Below, one piece after another: positions 37,966-47,138 of a stretch of DNA of 64,000 nucleotides; the first letter of the stretch is position 1; every line of letters starts with the position of its first letter. A model generated the notes under the pieces. That model was not told the DNA's origin. It made no database searches and saw nothing but the letters and a program-made list of their open reading frames with translations. Location of the stretch: positions 62,001 to 126,000 of the forward strand of contig NZ_BMNB01000007.1 of the NCBI RefSeq assembly GCF_014646235.1, in the 5' to 3' direction. The position numbers and the translations under genes were made by a program. This DNA is from Micromonospora sonchi. Its GTDB lineage: Bacteria; Actinomycetota; Actinomycetes; Mycobacteriales; Micromonosporaceae.

Positions 37966-39165
37966 TCAGCGGCGGGGGGAGCCGGCGGAGCGGTAGTGGG
38001 TTTTGTCCTCGGCGGCGAGGCTGAAGGTCTCGCTGCGGTCGGGTCGGGGGACCACGACCAGGCCGGGGCGGTCGACCAGGCGGGTCGTGTTCGGCGGCGC
38101 CGACAGCGTGGTGTCCTTGGTGGAGCGCCAGCTCAACACGACCAGTGGCTGGTCCGGCACCGGAAGTTCGTAGACCTGCAACGCGTTCGTCCGGTCGGCG
38201 GGGGAGAACACCACCGGGCCGTCGCCAGCTGATCGGTAGACGACGGCGCTCATCGCGCCCTCGGCGGTCTCCCAGGTCAGCTGCTCCAACTCGGCCGGCT
38301 CGCCACCGTCGAGCGCCACCTCGCCGAGAGTGCGGATGGCCAGTTTCGACTTCGGCCAGGACGCCGGCACCAACTGCGGGGCGTTCCGATCCGCGACGCG
38401 TCGCGTGACGCTGCCGAACGGGCCGTCCGCACGGGCCAGCTGGCAGGTGTCCAGACCCGACAGGGCCCGCCTGCCGGAGCCGCTCTCGTCGCGAACCAGC
38501 GGGTACCGGGGGTCCGCGGTGCCGGTGCCGAGGTCGAGCAGTCGGTCGGCGGCCCGGCCCCGGGGCAGCGACTCGGTGGACCGCAGCGCGGCCGTCACCG
38601 TCACCGCCCGGCACGCCGGCACGTCGACCGGATCGGTGAGGCCGTCGGTGCCGGACAGCGCGCTGCCGTCCGGGCCGAGGAGCCGGCGGACCCGCTCCGA
38701 GGTGAGGTAGCGCCGCCCGTCGGCGATCTGCACCGGCAGCACGTCGGAGTAGACGAGGTAGCCCGGATCGGTGTACTCGGTGGCGTGGGTGACCGCGTAC
38801 CGGTCGCCGTCGGCGGTGAGCTGGAGCAGCCAGGAGGCGGCCTGGCCGGGCACCTGGGCGGCGACGAGGGCCAGTGGGACGCCGCCGACCTCGCCGGAGA
38901 AGAGAATGCCGGACGAGGGCACGTGGACCCGGTCGTCCACAGGCGAGCGCCAGTCGCGTACCGCTCTGGTGACGGCGGCCGTCACCGTCGCGTCCTCGAT
39001 CAGTGAACCCCGTGGGGGCCAGACGGTCAACGAACCGTCCATGCTGTCGTACCCGATCCGCAGGTCCTGTGGCCGGCGCTCGGCCACGGGCCCGCACGCG
39101 GTAACGGCGGCCAGCAGGGCTGACAGGCTGATGGCCGTCACGCCGCGCCAGCGGAATGAAGCCAC
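37966..39165 (-). CDS. Putative lipoprotein of unknown function
   Basis: The 399-residue protein has a signal sequence with a lipobox-like LAAVTAC ending in Cys24, so surface anchoring is likely. I do not recognise a family. The body is beta-rich with repeated strand-turn patterns (RIGYDSMDGSLTVWPP, LLQLTADGDRYAVTHATEYT, VVLSWRSTKDTTL), and internal Cys occur near VPACRAV and DTCQLA. The start is GTG at 39165. It is divergent from the membrane-protein gene at 39348 and may be a sensor or surface factor. Confidence 0.65.
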   Translation of the reverse strand: MASFRWRGVTAISLSALLAAVTACGPVAERRPQDLRIGYDSMDGSLTVWPPRGSLIEDATVTAAVTRAVRDWRSPVDDRVHVPSSGILFSGEVGGVPLALVAAQVPGQAASWLLQLTADGDRYAVTHATEYTDPGYLVYSDVLPVQIADGRRYLTSERVRRLLGPDGSALSGTDGLTDPVDVPACRAVTVTAALRSTESLPRGRAADRLLDLGTGTADPRYPLVRDESGSGRRALSGLDTCQLARADGPFGSVTRRVADRNAPQLVPASWPKSKLAIRTLGEVALDGGEPAELEQLTWETAEGAMSAVVYRSAGDGPVVFSPADRTNALQVYELPVPDQPLVVLSWRSTKDTTLSAPPNTTRLVDRPGLVVVPRPDRSETFSLAAEDKTHYRSAGSPRR

Positions 39166-39332
39166 CTGTTACGCCCCCGATCGACTCGGTCGTCGTGTAT
39201 CGGAGGGCAATAGTACGAGACGTCCCGGCGGTCCTCCGCGTCGCCTCACGCTGCGTGGCGCCCACCGCACGCCGACCGCACGACGGCCGCAGCCGATGCC
39301 GGGTCGACTTGGGAGCAATATCCCTACTCGGG

Positions 39333-39338
39333 TAGACT
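39333..39338 (+). promoter_or_regulatory. Probable leaderless -10 element of the polytopic membrane-protein gene
   Basis: TAGACT ends nine bases before the GTG at 39348; CTAC-TCGG-GTAG overlaps it as a short dyad. Confidence 0.4.
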
Positions 39339-39347
39339 CCGCCGACT

Positions 39348-41342
39348 GTGACGCCTGCTGAGACCCGCGCCGCAGCATCGCCAGAATCCGACGTCGTCGT
39401 GGGCTCGCCGACCGAACCGGTCACCGTCAGTGAGAGTGTGCGGCACTCCGAGCGTACGCTGCACTCCGCTTCTGCCGCCGGCGCTGCCGTCACGGGCGCT
39501 CCGGTTATCGGCGCTCCGGCGGCCGGCGGCTCCGCGACCGCTCCCACCGTCCACCCGGGTCGGAGTGCGGCGGCCGGCAGACTGGCGGCCCGATGGCGCC
39601 GCTTCCGGTGGACGCGCCGCCGGGTGGACCTGGCGGTCTTCGGCGGGTTCCTGCTCGTCGCGGTCTGGGTGACCAGCCAGATCTGGGTGGACCCGGCCGG
39701 CCGGGTGGCCTCGCTCTACACCAGCGACCCGGCCCAGGTGCAGTTCTTCCTCGCCCACTCGGTACGGGTGGTGCTGCACGGCGAGTTCCCGTTCTTCACC
39801 GAACAGTTCAACTACCCGGACGGGGTCAACCTGATGGCCAACACGGCCATCCTGGCGCTGGGCATCCCGATGGTGCCGGTGACCCTCCTGTTCGGACCCG
39901 CCGTCACCTTCGTGGTGCTGGTGACGCTCGGCCTCGCCGGCACCGCGTGGGCCTGGTACCACGTGCTGTCCCGGCACGTGGTGAGCAACCGGCTCGCCGC
40001 CGTGGTGGGGGGATGGCTCTGCGGGTTCTCGCCGGCGATGCTGTCGCACGCCAGTTGGCACCCGAACATCATCAGCCAGTTCCTGCTGCCGTTCATCGTC
40101 TGGCGGGTGATGGTGATCACCCGGTCCACCCGGCCGTACCGGGATGGCGCGCTGCTCGCCCTGCTGGTCACCGCGCAGGCGTTCATCAACGAGGAGATCC
40201 TCCTCTTCACCGCGATGGGCTGCGGGATCTTCCTGATCGCGATGGTGGCGCAGCGTCCCGGGCTCTGGTCGGCGGCCTGGCGTCCGCTGGCCAAGGCGCT
40301 GGCGACCTGCGCGGTGGTCGCCGGCGCGCTGCTGGCGTACCCGCTGTACATCCAGTTCGCCGGGCCGATGGCCTACCACGGCCTCAGCGACGCCGTGCGG
40401 GACTACGGCAACGACATCGCCGCCTACCTCGCCCCGGGCTCCCCGACCATCGGCGGCAACCAGCGGGCGAACGTCGACCTCGCCCCGAACTACTCCGAGG
40501 AGAACGCCTTCTTCGGCTGGAGCCTGGCGCTGATCGCGGTCGGGATCGTGCTCTGGCTCCGCCGGGAGATGCTGGTCCGGGCGCTCGCGGCGACCGCCGC
40601 CTTCTACACCGTCCTCTCCCTCGGCGAGCGCATCACCTGGTGGGATCGGGAGCTGATGATCGGCCCCTGGGAATGGCTGGTCCGGTTGCCGCTGCTCGAC
40701 GCGGTGGTGCCGACCCGGTTCGGCATGATTACCAGCGTGGTGGTGGCGATCCTGCTGGCGCTGGCCATCGAACGCAGCCGCACGTTGGACCTGGACCGGC
40801 GCGTCGTGCGTACGCTGACCGCCGCCGGCCTGGTGCTGGCCCTGCTGCCGATCGCACCCATGCCGTTGCCGATGACCTCCCGGCCGCCGGTACCCGAGTT
40901 CATCACCTCGGATCGTTGGCGTGCCTACGTCGGGCCGGAACAGACGCTGGTGCCGGTTCCGGTGCCGAGCATGGGCAACACCCACGGCATGCGCTGGGCC
41001 GCCGCCACCAACCTCGACTTCAAGATGCCCGGCGGCTACTTCCTCGCCCCGCGCAACGGCAACACCGGTGACCCGGGCCGCTTCGGTGGCCGACCGAGCG
41101 GCATCGGGAAACTCCTCGAGGAGGTCGCGTCGACCGGGCGGACGCCGGAACTGGACGACCGCCAGCGGCGCCGCTCCCTCGACGAGCTGCGGCACTGGAA
41201 GGCGGCCGTTCTGGTGCTGCCGGTCCGGCAGCCGCACTCCGAGCCGCTGCGGCAGACCGTCGAGCAACTGGTCGGTCCGGCCCGGCTCGAACTGGACGTC
41301 TGGGTGTGGGACGTACGGCCGCTGACCGACCCGAGGAGCTGA
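39348..41342 (+). CDS. Polytopic membrane protein, GT-C glycosyltransferase-like (paralogue 1)
   Basis: The 664-residue protein has a Pro/Ala-rich cytoplasmic N-terminus (about 1-95), roughly ten to twelve membrane helices (about 100-500) and a C-terminal extracytoplasmic domain. It is a paralogue of the protein at 42221-44104: shared signatures are NYPDGVNLMANT against NAPDGVNMMANT, QAFINEEILLFTA against QIFINEEMLLLTA, and a RAYVGPEQTLVPVPVPS against RAYVPDGRALVPVPIPS region. The early loop after helix 1 and the overall topology resemble GT-C enzymes that use polyprenyl-phosphate sugars, but a DxD-type motif is not obvious. The function is not established. The GTG start is probably leaderless. 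Confidence 0.7.
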   Translation: MTPAETRAAASPESDVVVGSPTEPVTVSESVRHSERTLHSASAAGAAVTGAPVIGAPAAGGSATAPTVHPGRSAAAGRLAARWRRFRWTRRRVDLAVFGGFLLVAVWVTSQIWVDPAGRVASLYTSDPAQVQFFLAHSVRVVLHGEFPFFTEQFNYPDGVNLMANTAILALGIPMVPVTLLFGPAVTFVVLVTLGLAGTAWAWYHVLSRHVVSNRLAAVVGGWLCGFSPAMLSHASWHPNIISQFLLPFIVWRVMVITRSTRPYRDGALLALLVTAQAFINEEILLFTAMGCGIFLIAMVAQRPGLWSAAWRPLAKALATCAVVAGALLAYPLYIQFAGPMAYHGLSDAVRDYGNDIAAYLAPGSPTIGGNQRANVDLAPNYSEENAFFGWSLALIAVGIVLWLRREMLVRALAATAAFYTVLSLGERITWWDRELMIGPWEWLVRLPLLDAVVPTRFGMITSVVVAILLALAIERSRTLDLDRRVVRTLTAAGLVLALLPIAPMPLPMTSRPPVPEFITSDRWRAYVGPEQTLVPVPVPSMGNTHGMRWAAATNLDFKMPGGYFLAPRNGNTGDPGRFGGRPSGIGKLLEEVASTGRTPELDDRQRRRSLDELRHWKAAVLVLPVRQPHSEPLRQTVEQLVGPARLELDVWVWDVRPLTDPRS

Positions 41343-41397
41343 GCGGCGGCCGGTGGCGCGTGGCTGCTGAGCCGTACGCCACCGACGAGCCGGGCCG

Positions 41398-41474
41398 TCA
41401 GCTCTTCGTCCGCGGCTGCGCCCTCAGCTCTTCGTCTGTGGTTGCGTCGTCAGCTGTTCGTCCGCGGTTACCGG
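41398..41474. repeat. Imperfect 26-base tandem repeat, three units
   Basis: Units beginning TCAGCTCTTCGTCCGCGG, TCAGCTCTTCGTCTGTGG and TCAGCTGTTCGTCCGCGG start at 41398, 41424 and 41450. They fill the space between two convergent genes. Confidence 0.75.
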
Positions 41475-41476
41475 TG

Positions 41477-42097
41477 TCAGGCCTCGCCGGCCGCGTGTTC
41501 GGCGAGGAACGCTCTCGCTGAGCGCGCGTTCCGCAGGGCCGTGACGGTCACGACCCCGAGCACACCGACGAAGACCACGGCGAGGATGACGAAGCCGGGG
41601 GCCCACCGGAGGAACGCCTGCGCGACCTGCAGCATGGCCATGCCGCCCAGCGGCAGCGCGAACGCCGGTTGGTCGATCAGATGCTCCGCGACCAGGGGCA
41701 ACAACGGCCGATCCTCGTCCCGGCGCAGCGCGGTGCCGCGTACCTGCCGGACCAGTGCCCGCCGGCGGGACCAACCCTTCGCCCACAGCCGGGAGCGGGC
41801 GTTGCGCCGGTAGTGGCCGCTGTGCCCCAGCCACAGGAAGCCACCGGTCGTCGTGGCCAGCCCAGTGCCGAAGAGGAGGATACCGAGGGCGCTCGCCCAG
41901 TCCGGCGGGTCACCGCTGATGAACCGCGGATCGTGGGAGTCGATGCCGGACGCGACGAGCCCGGCGGCCAGGATCACGGCCGTCCCCGCGACCGTCAGCG
42001 CGATCACCAGCAGCAGGAACCGGCCGGGCCCCCGCCGCACCCACCTGTCCAACGACTCCAACGGTCCGCCGTCGTTCATGTCCACACCGCCGTCCAT
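41477..42097 (-). CDS. Hypothetical membrane protein
   Basis: The 206-residue protein has two N-terminal membrane segments (about 28-50 FLLLVIALTVAGTAVILAAG and 70-92), a basic cytoplasmic stretch (YRRNARSRLWAKGWSRRRAL, about 98-117), and a third and perhaps fourth helix (about 145-185, WAPGFVILAVVFVGVLGVV). I know no family for it. ATG at 42097 or ATG at 42079 could start it. It shares strand with the paralogue 2 gene upstream, separated by a dispersed repeat. Confidence 0.6.
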   Translation of the reverse strand: MDGGVDMNDGGPLESLDRWVRRGPGRFLLLVIALTVAGTAVILAAGLVASGIDSHDPRFISGDPPDWASALGILLFGTGLATTTGGFLWLGHSGHYRRNARSRLWAKGWSRRRALVRQVRGTALRRDEDRPLLPLVAEHLIDQPAFALPLGGMAMLQVAQAFLRWAPGFVILAVVFVGVLGVVTVTALRNARSARAFLAEHAAGEA

Positions 42098-42162
42098 CCG
42101 CGACGCTCACCACAATCCTCGCCACGGGCGGCGCCCGCTCTCGCGGCCGGCGCCCGCTGGAT

Positions 42163-42218
42163 GTTAATAGGGGGCCCTTTCTCTACCGGAGGCGTTAAGA
42201 AGGGGCCCTTCCTTACAC
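42163..42218 (+). repeat. Dispersed GGGGCCCTTCCT repeat, copy 3
   Basis: Starting GTTAATAGGGGGCCC with the second half-unit GTTAAGAAGGGGCCCTTCCT, it ends two bases from the TAA stop of the minus-strand membrane-protein gene. Confidence 0.85.
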
Positions 42219-42220
42219 CC

Positions 42221-44104
42221 TTACGCCCGGTCGCGGACGTTCCAGAGCCAGACGTCGTCGACGCGCTGCGGCTCGCCGAGCAGGGCGGTCATCAGGTCGC
42301 GCAGCACCGCTTCCTTCGGGTGGGCGCCGAGCACCACCACCGAGGCCCGCCAGAAGCGCAGGTCCTCCACTGCCTGCCGGCGGTCCTCGTCGGTCAGGTC
42401 GGGCAGCTCGCCGGCGTCCATCGTGCGGTAGATGAGGGTGCTGGTGGGCCGGTTCGGTGCGCCGAAGACGCCTGCGCCGTCCTGGTTGGGGCCGATGAAG
42501 TAGCCGGCCGGGATCGGGAACTCGTGCTGGGTGAGCGCGCTCCAGCGCAGTGTGGACAGGCCGTGCACGTTGCTGGGGATGGGCACCGGCACCAGCGCGC
42601 GGCCGTCCGGCACGTAGGCCCGCCAGGCGCCGGTGGTGATGAAGGCCGGCGGCGGGTCGACCGGCTCGGCCGGCAGCGGGGTGGGGAGCAGCGGCAGCAC
42701 GGCGAGCGTGATCGCGGCGTACCCGATCCCGCGCTGCCAGCGGGGACGGTGCCCGACGGTGGCCACCGGCTTTCCGGCGCGTGGCGCCGCGTCCGCCGCT
42801 GGCTCCCCGGCGCGCGGTGCCGGGATCGGCGAGCGGCGGTTGCCGGCCACCGCGTCCCAGGCCAGTGCGAGCAGGACGCCGAGCGCGGCGGTGGTCACCA
42901 GGGTCAGCCGGGTCGGCATCATCATCTCGACCAGCGGCAGATCCGCCGGGATGTACGACCACGGGCCGGCGGTCCCGGTCAGCTCCCCGTTGAACCGGAT
43001 CTCCGGGCCGAGCGAGGCGACCGAGAAGACCACCGTCAGCACGGCGAGGATCCGGGCGATCAGCGAGCGGCGGACCAGCAGCGCCAGGGCCACCACGGAG
43101 AGCAGCATCAGCGGCCAGCCGAACCAGGTGTTCTGCTCGGTCAGCCCGATGGTCGCCTCCACCGCCTCGTCGCCGGCGATGGTGTCGCGGGGAAAGGCGA
43201 CGAAGGCGGCGAGGTCCTCGCCCCAGCTGTGGAACACCCCGCCCTGCAGGCCACGGTAGGACTGCGGGCCGTTGAACTGGTACCAGATCGGGTAGGCGGC
43301 GAGCAGCAGGGCGAGTCCGCCACCGACGCCGAGTCCCGCGCCGAACGTGCCGGCGCGCTGCCACGCCGCGCGCGGTCGCATGATCGCGTACGCGATCACG
43401 ACGACCAGGCAGGCCAGCGCCGTGAGCAGCAGCATCTCCTCGTTGATGAAGATCTGGTACGCCACCAGCAGGCCCAGCACCAGCCCGTTGCGGCGCCACC
43501 GGCCCGGTTCGGTCAGCCGGAACACCCGCACCACGATCAGCGGGAGGAGGAAGTTCGAGACGAAGTTCGGCTGGCCGTTGGCGTGGTGCACGATGCCGGG
43601 GGCGAAGCCGAGGAACGCGCCACCGACGAAGGCGGCGGCCCGGGAGCGGACCAGGTGCCGGGAGAGCATCCAGTACGAGGTGCCGGCGGTGGCCGCCATT
43701 GCGCCGCCCAGGTAGAGCGCGTACACCACCTGGGGGCCGAGCAGCCAGGTGAGCGGGGCCAGCGGCAGGGTCACCCCGAGCAGCGAGGTGTTGGCCATCA
43801 TGTTCACCCCGTCGGGGGCGTTCTGCCGCATGCTGAACAGCGGATTCTCCAGGTGCAGCACCGAGTACGCACCGTGCGAGAACAGCCACTCGAACCAACT
43901 GTGGTCGGTGGGCAGATGCGACGACACGCGGTTGTTCACGTCCACCCAGTAGTTGAGGCAGACGAGGACACCGAGCAGCACGTACGCTCCGATGGCCAGT
44001 ACGTCGCTGCGCGCCGGCCAACGTCGGGGGCGTCGTGTCGGCGGTTGCGCCTCGACGGTCTCGGAGACGGGGTTCAGCGAGGGGTCTACCACCGGCACAG
44101 CCAC
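42221..44104 (-). CDS. Polytopic membrane protein, GT-C glycosyltransferase-like (paralogue 2)
   Basis: The approximately 627-residue protein is a paralogue of the one encoded at 39348-41342, with a shorter N-terminal tail, about a dozen helices and a C-terminal domain. It shares PDGVNMMANTSLLGV, FVSNFLLPLIVVRVFRLTEP and FINEEMLLLTALAC-type signatures. I chose GTG at 44104 because TACGAT (plus-strand 44113-44118) ends eight bases before it and there is no ribosome-binding site; an upstream ATG at 44149 would leave only 38 bases to the divergent gene. Its function may be transfer of a sugar from a lipid carrier on the outer face; this is inference from fold only. Confidence 0.7.
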   Translation of the reverse strand: MAVPVVDPSLNPVSETVEAQPPTRRPRRWPARSDVLAIGAYVLLGVLVCLNYWVDVNNRVSSHLPTDHSWFEWLFSHGAYSVLHLENPLFSMRQNAPDGVNMMANTSLLGVTLPLAPLTWLLGPQVVYALYLGGAMAATAGTSYWMLSRHLVRSRAAAFVGGAFLGFAPGIVHHANGQPNFVSNFLLPLIVVRVFRLTEPGRWRRNGLVLGLLVAYQIFINEEMLLLTALACLVVVIAYAIMRPRAAWQRAGTFGAGLGVGGGLALLLAAYPIWYQFNGPQSYRGLQGGVFHSWGEDLAAFVAFPRDTIAGDEAVEATIGLTEQNTWFGWPLMLLSVVALALLVRRSLIARILAVLTVVFSVASLGPEIRFNGELTGTAGPWSYIPADLPLVEMMMPTRLTLVTTAALGVLLALAWDAVAGNRRSPIPAPRAGEPAADAAPRAGKPVATVGHRPRWQRGIGYAAITLAVLPLLPTPLPAEPVDPPPAFITTGAWRAYVPDGRALVPVPIPSNVHGLSTLRWSALTQHEFPIPAGYFIGPNQDGAGVFGAPNRPTSTLIYRTMDAGELPDLTDEDRRQAVEDLRFWRASVVVLGAHPKEAVLRDLMTALLGEPQRVDDVWLWNVRDRA

Positions 44105-44187
44105 GACGGGCCATCGTACAGGCGGGGTGCCGGGGCACCCGACGGCCATGAGGGCGCGTACCGGGTGCGCGGCGGGGGAGGACGACT

Positions 44188-45483
44188 GTGACGTTGATCG
44201 ACCTCGGTGAGCGGACCGGGCCGACCGACCCGGAGCGGCCGCGACGGCGGGGCCCGTCCGGCAGCCGCTGGCTGTGGGCCGCGCTGGTGGCGCTGGTCGC
44301 GTTGCTGATCCTGGCCGGTGCCGCGCCGCCAGCCCCCCGGATGCACGCGATCCTGCCGTCCTCGCTGGCCGCCCAGGTGCACCTCACCGGAGACCAGATC
44401 CTCACCGTCGTGCCGGTACGCGAGGTCACCGACGGTAGCCAGGAACTGCTCGCCTACCGGAGGCCGGAACGTGCCACCGGGTCGCCGCAGCGGCTCACCC
44501 CACTGTGGCGGATGCCCGTGGCGCCCGACTACCGGGTCGACACGGCCGACCGCGTGGACGGCTCCGGGCTGGTGCTCTCCCTTGTCGGGGCGGAAAGCGA
44601 GGTCGAGACCCTGCTGCTGGACAGCCGGACCGGGCAGCTCCGCTGGCGGAAACCCGGAGCCGCGATGCTCGACGCGTCGGGCCGGGTGATCCTGGAACGG
44701 TCCGACGGGCGGGGGCTGATAACGCTTGCCGTGGTCGAGTTGGCCAGTGGTCGCGAACTGTGGTCGGTGCCGTCGAAGGCGAGCTGGGCCAGCTATCACA
44801 AGCGAGAAGGGGTTGTCGACGCCATCGTGCTCTCCGGGGCGGCCGGTGCCGTCGAGGTGCTGGACCCGGAGACCGGCGCGCTGCGGGACACCATCCTGGC
44901 CATCGGCGACGTGTCGCGCGGTTACCAGCACGCGTGGGTGATCGGTGACCTGATTCTGGCCCGCAACGTGACGGGCGTGGTCGCCTACGACATCGATGGA
45001 CTGGTCCGACGCTGGCAGACGGCTGGCTCGCCGGTCGAATGGATCGCCCCGTGCGGCGCTTTGCTCTGTGCGCGCGACATCGACGGTGACGCACACATGC
45101 TGGACCCGGCGACCGGAGCCATCCGGTGGAGCTTCCTCGACGACCTCGACATCCTGCGCGCCGGCGACCGACGTGCCCTGGTGGCCGATTACCGGATCAG
45201 CCGCGGGCTGCAGGTGGCGACCGTCGATGCGGGGACGGGGCGGATCGCGGCCGATGACGGCACCTGGGACCTGGTCCACGAGGTCGATCACGCCTCGTAC
45301 GTGCTCGGGACGCGGCCCATCCCCAACGTCGGCGTGGTGCTGGCTCGGCTCGACCCGGCGCATGCGCAGCCGCGGCGCATCGACATGCTGCCCGGTGCCA
45401 CTGGCAACTGCACATACCGGGAGGACCTGATCGCCTGCCGCCGCCAGGACGGCGACTTCGGGGTGTGGCAGCTGCGTGACTGA
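44188..45483 (+). CDS. Membrane-anchored PQQ-like beta-propeller protein (paralogue 1)
   Basis: The 431-residue protein has a short cytoplasmic N-terminus opening VTLIDLGERTGPTDP, one transmembrane anchor (about 31-47, AALVALVALLILAGAA), and an extracytoplasmic propeller. The blades show repeated pyrroloquinoline-quinone-type strands: LLLDSRTGQLRWR, VVELASGRELWSV, VEVLDPETGALRD, AYDIDGLVRRWQ and MLDPATGAIRWSF. There are no PQQ ligands, so a scaffold or sensor role is more likely than a dehydrogenase. GGGGAGGA lies upstream of the GTG. A close paralogue follows on the same strand, and a two-component system comes after that. Confidence 0.75.
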   Translation: MTLIDLGERTGPTDPERPRRRGPSGSRWLWAALVALVALLILAGAAPPAPRMHAILPSSLAAQVHLTGDQILTVVPVREVTDGSQELLAYRRPERATGSPQRLTPLWRMPVAPDYRVDTADRVDGSGLVLSLVGAESEVETLLLDSRTGQLRWRKPGAAMLDASGRVILERSDGRGLITLAVVELASGRELWSVPSKASWASYHKREGVVDAIVLSGAAGAVEVLDPETGALRDTILAIGDVSRGYQHAWVIGDLILARNVTGVVAYDIDGLVRRWQTAGSPVEWIAPCGALLCARDIDGDAHMLDPATGAIRWSFLDDLDILRAGDRRALVADYRISRGLQVATVDAGTGRIAADDGTWDLVHEVDHASYVLGTRPIPNVGVVLARLDPAHAQPRRIDMLPGATGNCTYREDLIACRRQDGDFGVWQLRD

Positions 45484-45713
45484 CCGCAGCTCACCGGGTG
45501 GACGCTGCGCCGGGCACGACCGGCAGTGGCACGCCGGACGGCCGTGCCCAGGCATTGGTGCCGCAGCCCGACCCAGCCGCCCGGCGGCGTTGGCGGGCAA
45601 CCGGCGACACCGGCCCGTCGGCGGTACGGCACCTTGGCCACCGGCGTTAGGTTGTCGGTGGTGTGGTCGGTGGGACGCGGGCGCGTGCCGGATGCGCGGT
45701 GGGAGGGAAGAGC

Positions 45714-47024
45714 GTGACGTTGATCGACCTCGGTGAGCTGACCGAGCCGACCGGTCCGCCACCGCCGCGCCGCCGACGCCCGGCCGGCAACCGGTGGCTG
45801 CCGGCCGCGCTGGTGGCCTTGGCCACGCTGCTGACCCTGGCCGGTGCCGCGCCGCCGCCCGCCCGGGTGCACGCGACCGTGCCGGCCGGCCTCGGTTCCG
45901 ACGTGTTCATCGCGCAGGGCCAGATCTTCGCCGTCACACCGCTGCCCGGGGTGACCGACGGCAGCCAGGAACTGACCGCCTACCGGTGGCCGGAACAGGC
46001 CACCGTCAGGCCGCAACGGCTCACCCCGCTGTGGCGGGTGCCGGTGCCGACGGCCAGGCAGGTCGTTGCGGTGCAGCCGGTCTCCGCCGACGCCGTGCTG
46101 GTCTCCACCCTCCGGCGGTTCACCGCGACCGCTTCGACCCCCACCGAGACCGTGCTGCTCGACCCTCGCACCGGGCAGGAACGCTGGCGGGTGCCCGGTA
46201 TCGCCACGCTCGACGCGTCGGGCCGCGTACTGCTGCGCACGTGGCCGGTGGAGGAGCCGCTCGTGCTGCGGGCGGTCGAGCTGGCCAGCGGTCGCGAGCT
46301 GTGGTCGAGATCGCTGCCGGGGGTCTGGGTGGACCACCACGAGCGCGCCGGCCTGATCGACGCGATCATTGTGTCAACAGTGGCCGGCGACATCGAGGTG
46401 CTGGACCCGGAGAGCGGGAAGGCCCGGCACCGTCTGCCCGCAGCCGACGACCTGGCCGGCTATCAGCAGACGTCGGTGGTCGGTGACCTGCTGCTGGTGG
46501 TCCGCAACTCGCGGACCGTCACCGCGTACGACCTGGACGGACTCACCCGACGGTGGCAGTCCGTCGTGCCGCTGGCCGACTACGTCAACCGGTGCGGCGC
46601 ACTGCTCTGCGCCCGGGTCAACCGGGGTGGTGGGCAGTTGCTCGATCCGGAGACCGGAGCCGTGCGGTGGGGCAGCCCCGAGGACGTCGACGTCATGCTG
46701 GCCAGCGATACCCGGGTCCTGGCGGTCGACAGCGGTGCCGGCGATGCCGGGAAGATCGTCGCGATCGACCCGGGGACCGGGCAGGTGTCGACCGACTACG
46801 GCACCTGGCACCTGGTCGTCCACTACGGCTACGACCAACAACTGCTCGGGGTGCAGCAGCGGCCCGACGTCGGGCTGGTGGTGGCCCGGCTCGATCCGGC
46901 CGAGGCGCGACCTCGGATCGTCGACGTGCTGTTCGGCGCCACCGGCGACTGCCAGCACCGGTACGGACTGATTGCCTGCCGCCGCCAGGATGGTGACATC
47001 GGGGTCTGGCGGCTGCCCGACTGA
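45714..47024 (+). CDS. Membrane-anchored PQQ-like beta-propeller protein (paralogue 2)
   Basis: The 436-residue protein repeats the plan of its upstream neighbour: cytoplasmic VTLIDLGELTEPTGPPPPRR, one membrane helix (about 31-48), and propeller blades LLDPRTGQERWRVPG, VELASGRELWSRSL, IEVLDPESGKARH, AYDLDGLTRRWQS and LLDPETGAVRWG, ending GLIACRRQDGDIGVWRL. The first 25 bases of the two genes are identical and the C-terminal motif IACRRQDGD is shared, with shuffled sequence between. GGGAGGGA precedes the GTG. The 230-base gap upstream has a possible promoter near TTAGGTT (45649) and no gene. Confidence 0.75.
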   Translation: MTLIDLGELTEPTGPPPPRRRRPAGNRWLPAALVALATLLTLAGAAPPPARVHATVPAGLGSDVFIAQGQIFAVTPLPGVTDGSQELTAYRWPEQATVRPQRLTPLWRVPVPTARQVVAVQPVSADAVLVSTLRRFTATASTPTETVLLDPRTGQERWRVPGIATLDASGRVLLRTWPVEEPLVLRAVELASGRELWSRSLPGVWVDHHERAGLIDAIIVSTVAGDIEVLDPESGKARHRLPAADDLAGYQQTSVVGDLLLVVRNSRTVTAYDLDGLTRRWQSVVPLADYVNRCGALLCARVNRGGGQLLDPETGAVRWGSPEDVDVMLASDTRVLAVDSGAGDAGKIVAIDPGTGQVSTDYGTWHLVVHYGYDQQLLGVQQRPDVGLVVARLDPAEARPRIVDVLFGATGDCQHRYGLIACRRQDGDIGVWRLPD

Positions 47025-47040
47025 CCACAGGTCACCGCCC

Positions 47041-47094
47041 GGCCCCGGGCCGGTAGGCGGCTTGGCCGGCCCCGGGCCGGTTGGCGGCTTGGCC
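47041..47094. repeat. Tandem 27-base duplication
   Basis: Two head-to-tail copies of a unit starting GGCCCCGGGCCGGT, differing at one base, lie between the second propeller gene and the response-regulator gene. They may be part of the control region of the two-component system. Confidence 0.85.
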
Positions 47095-47138
47095 GGCGGC
47101 GCTAGGTTGGCGGTGGTCGCGGGCGGAAGGAACTGGAC

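Noticed and set aside
41669..44191. An 840-codon open frame on the plus strand opposite the polytopic membrane gene
   Set aside because: Its product is low-complexity with no domain; the opposite strand encodes a protein with a paralogue in the same window.
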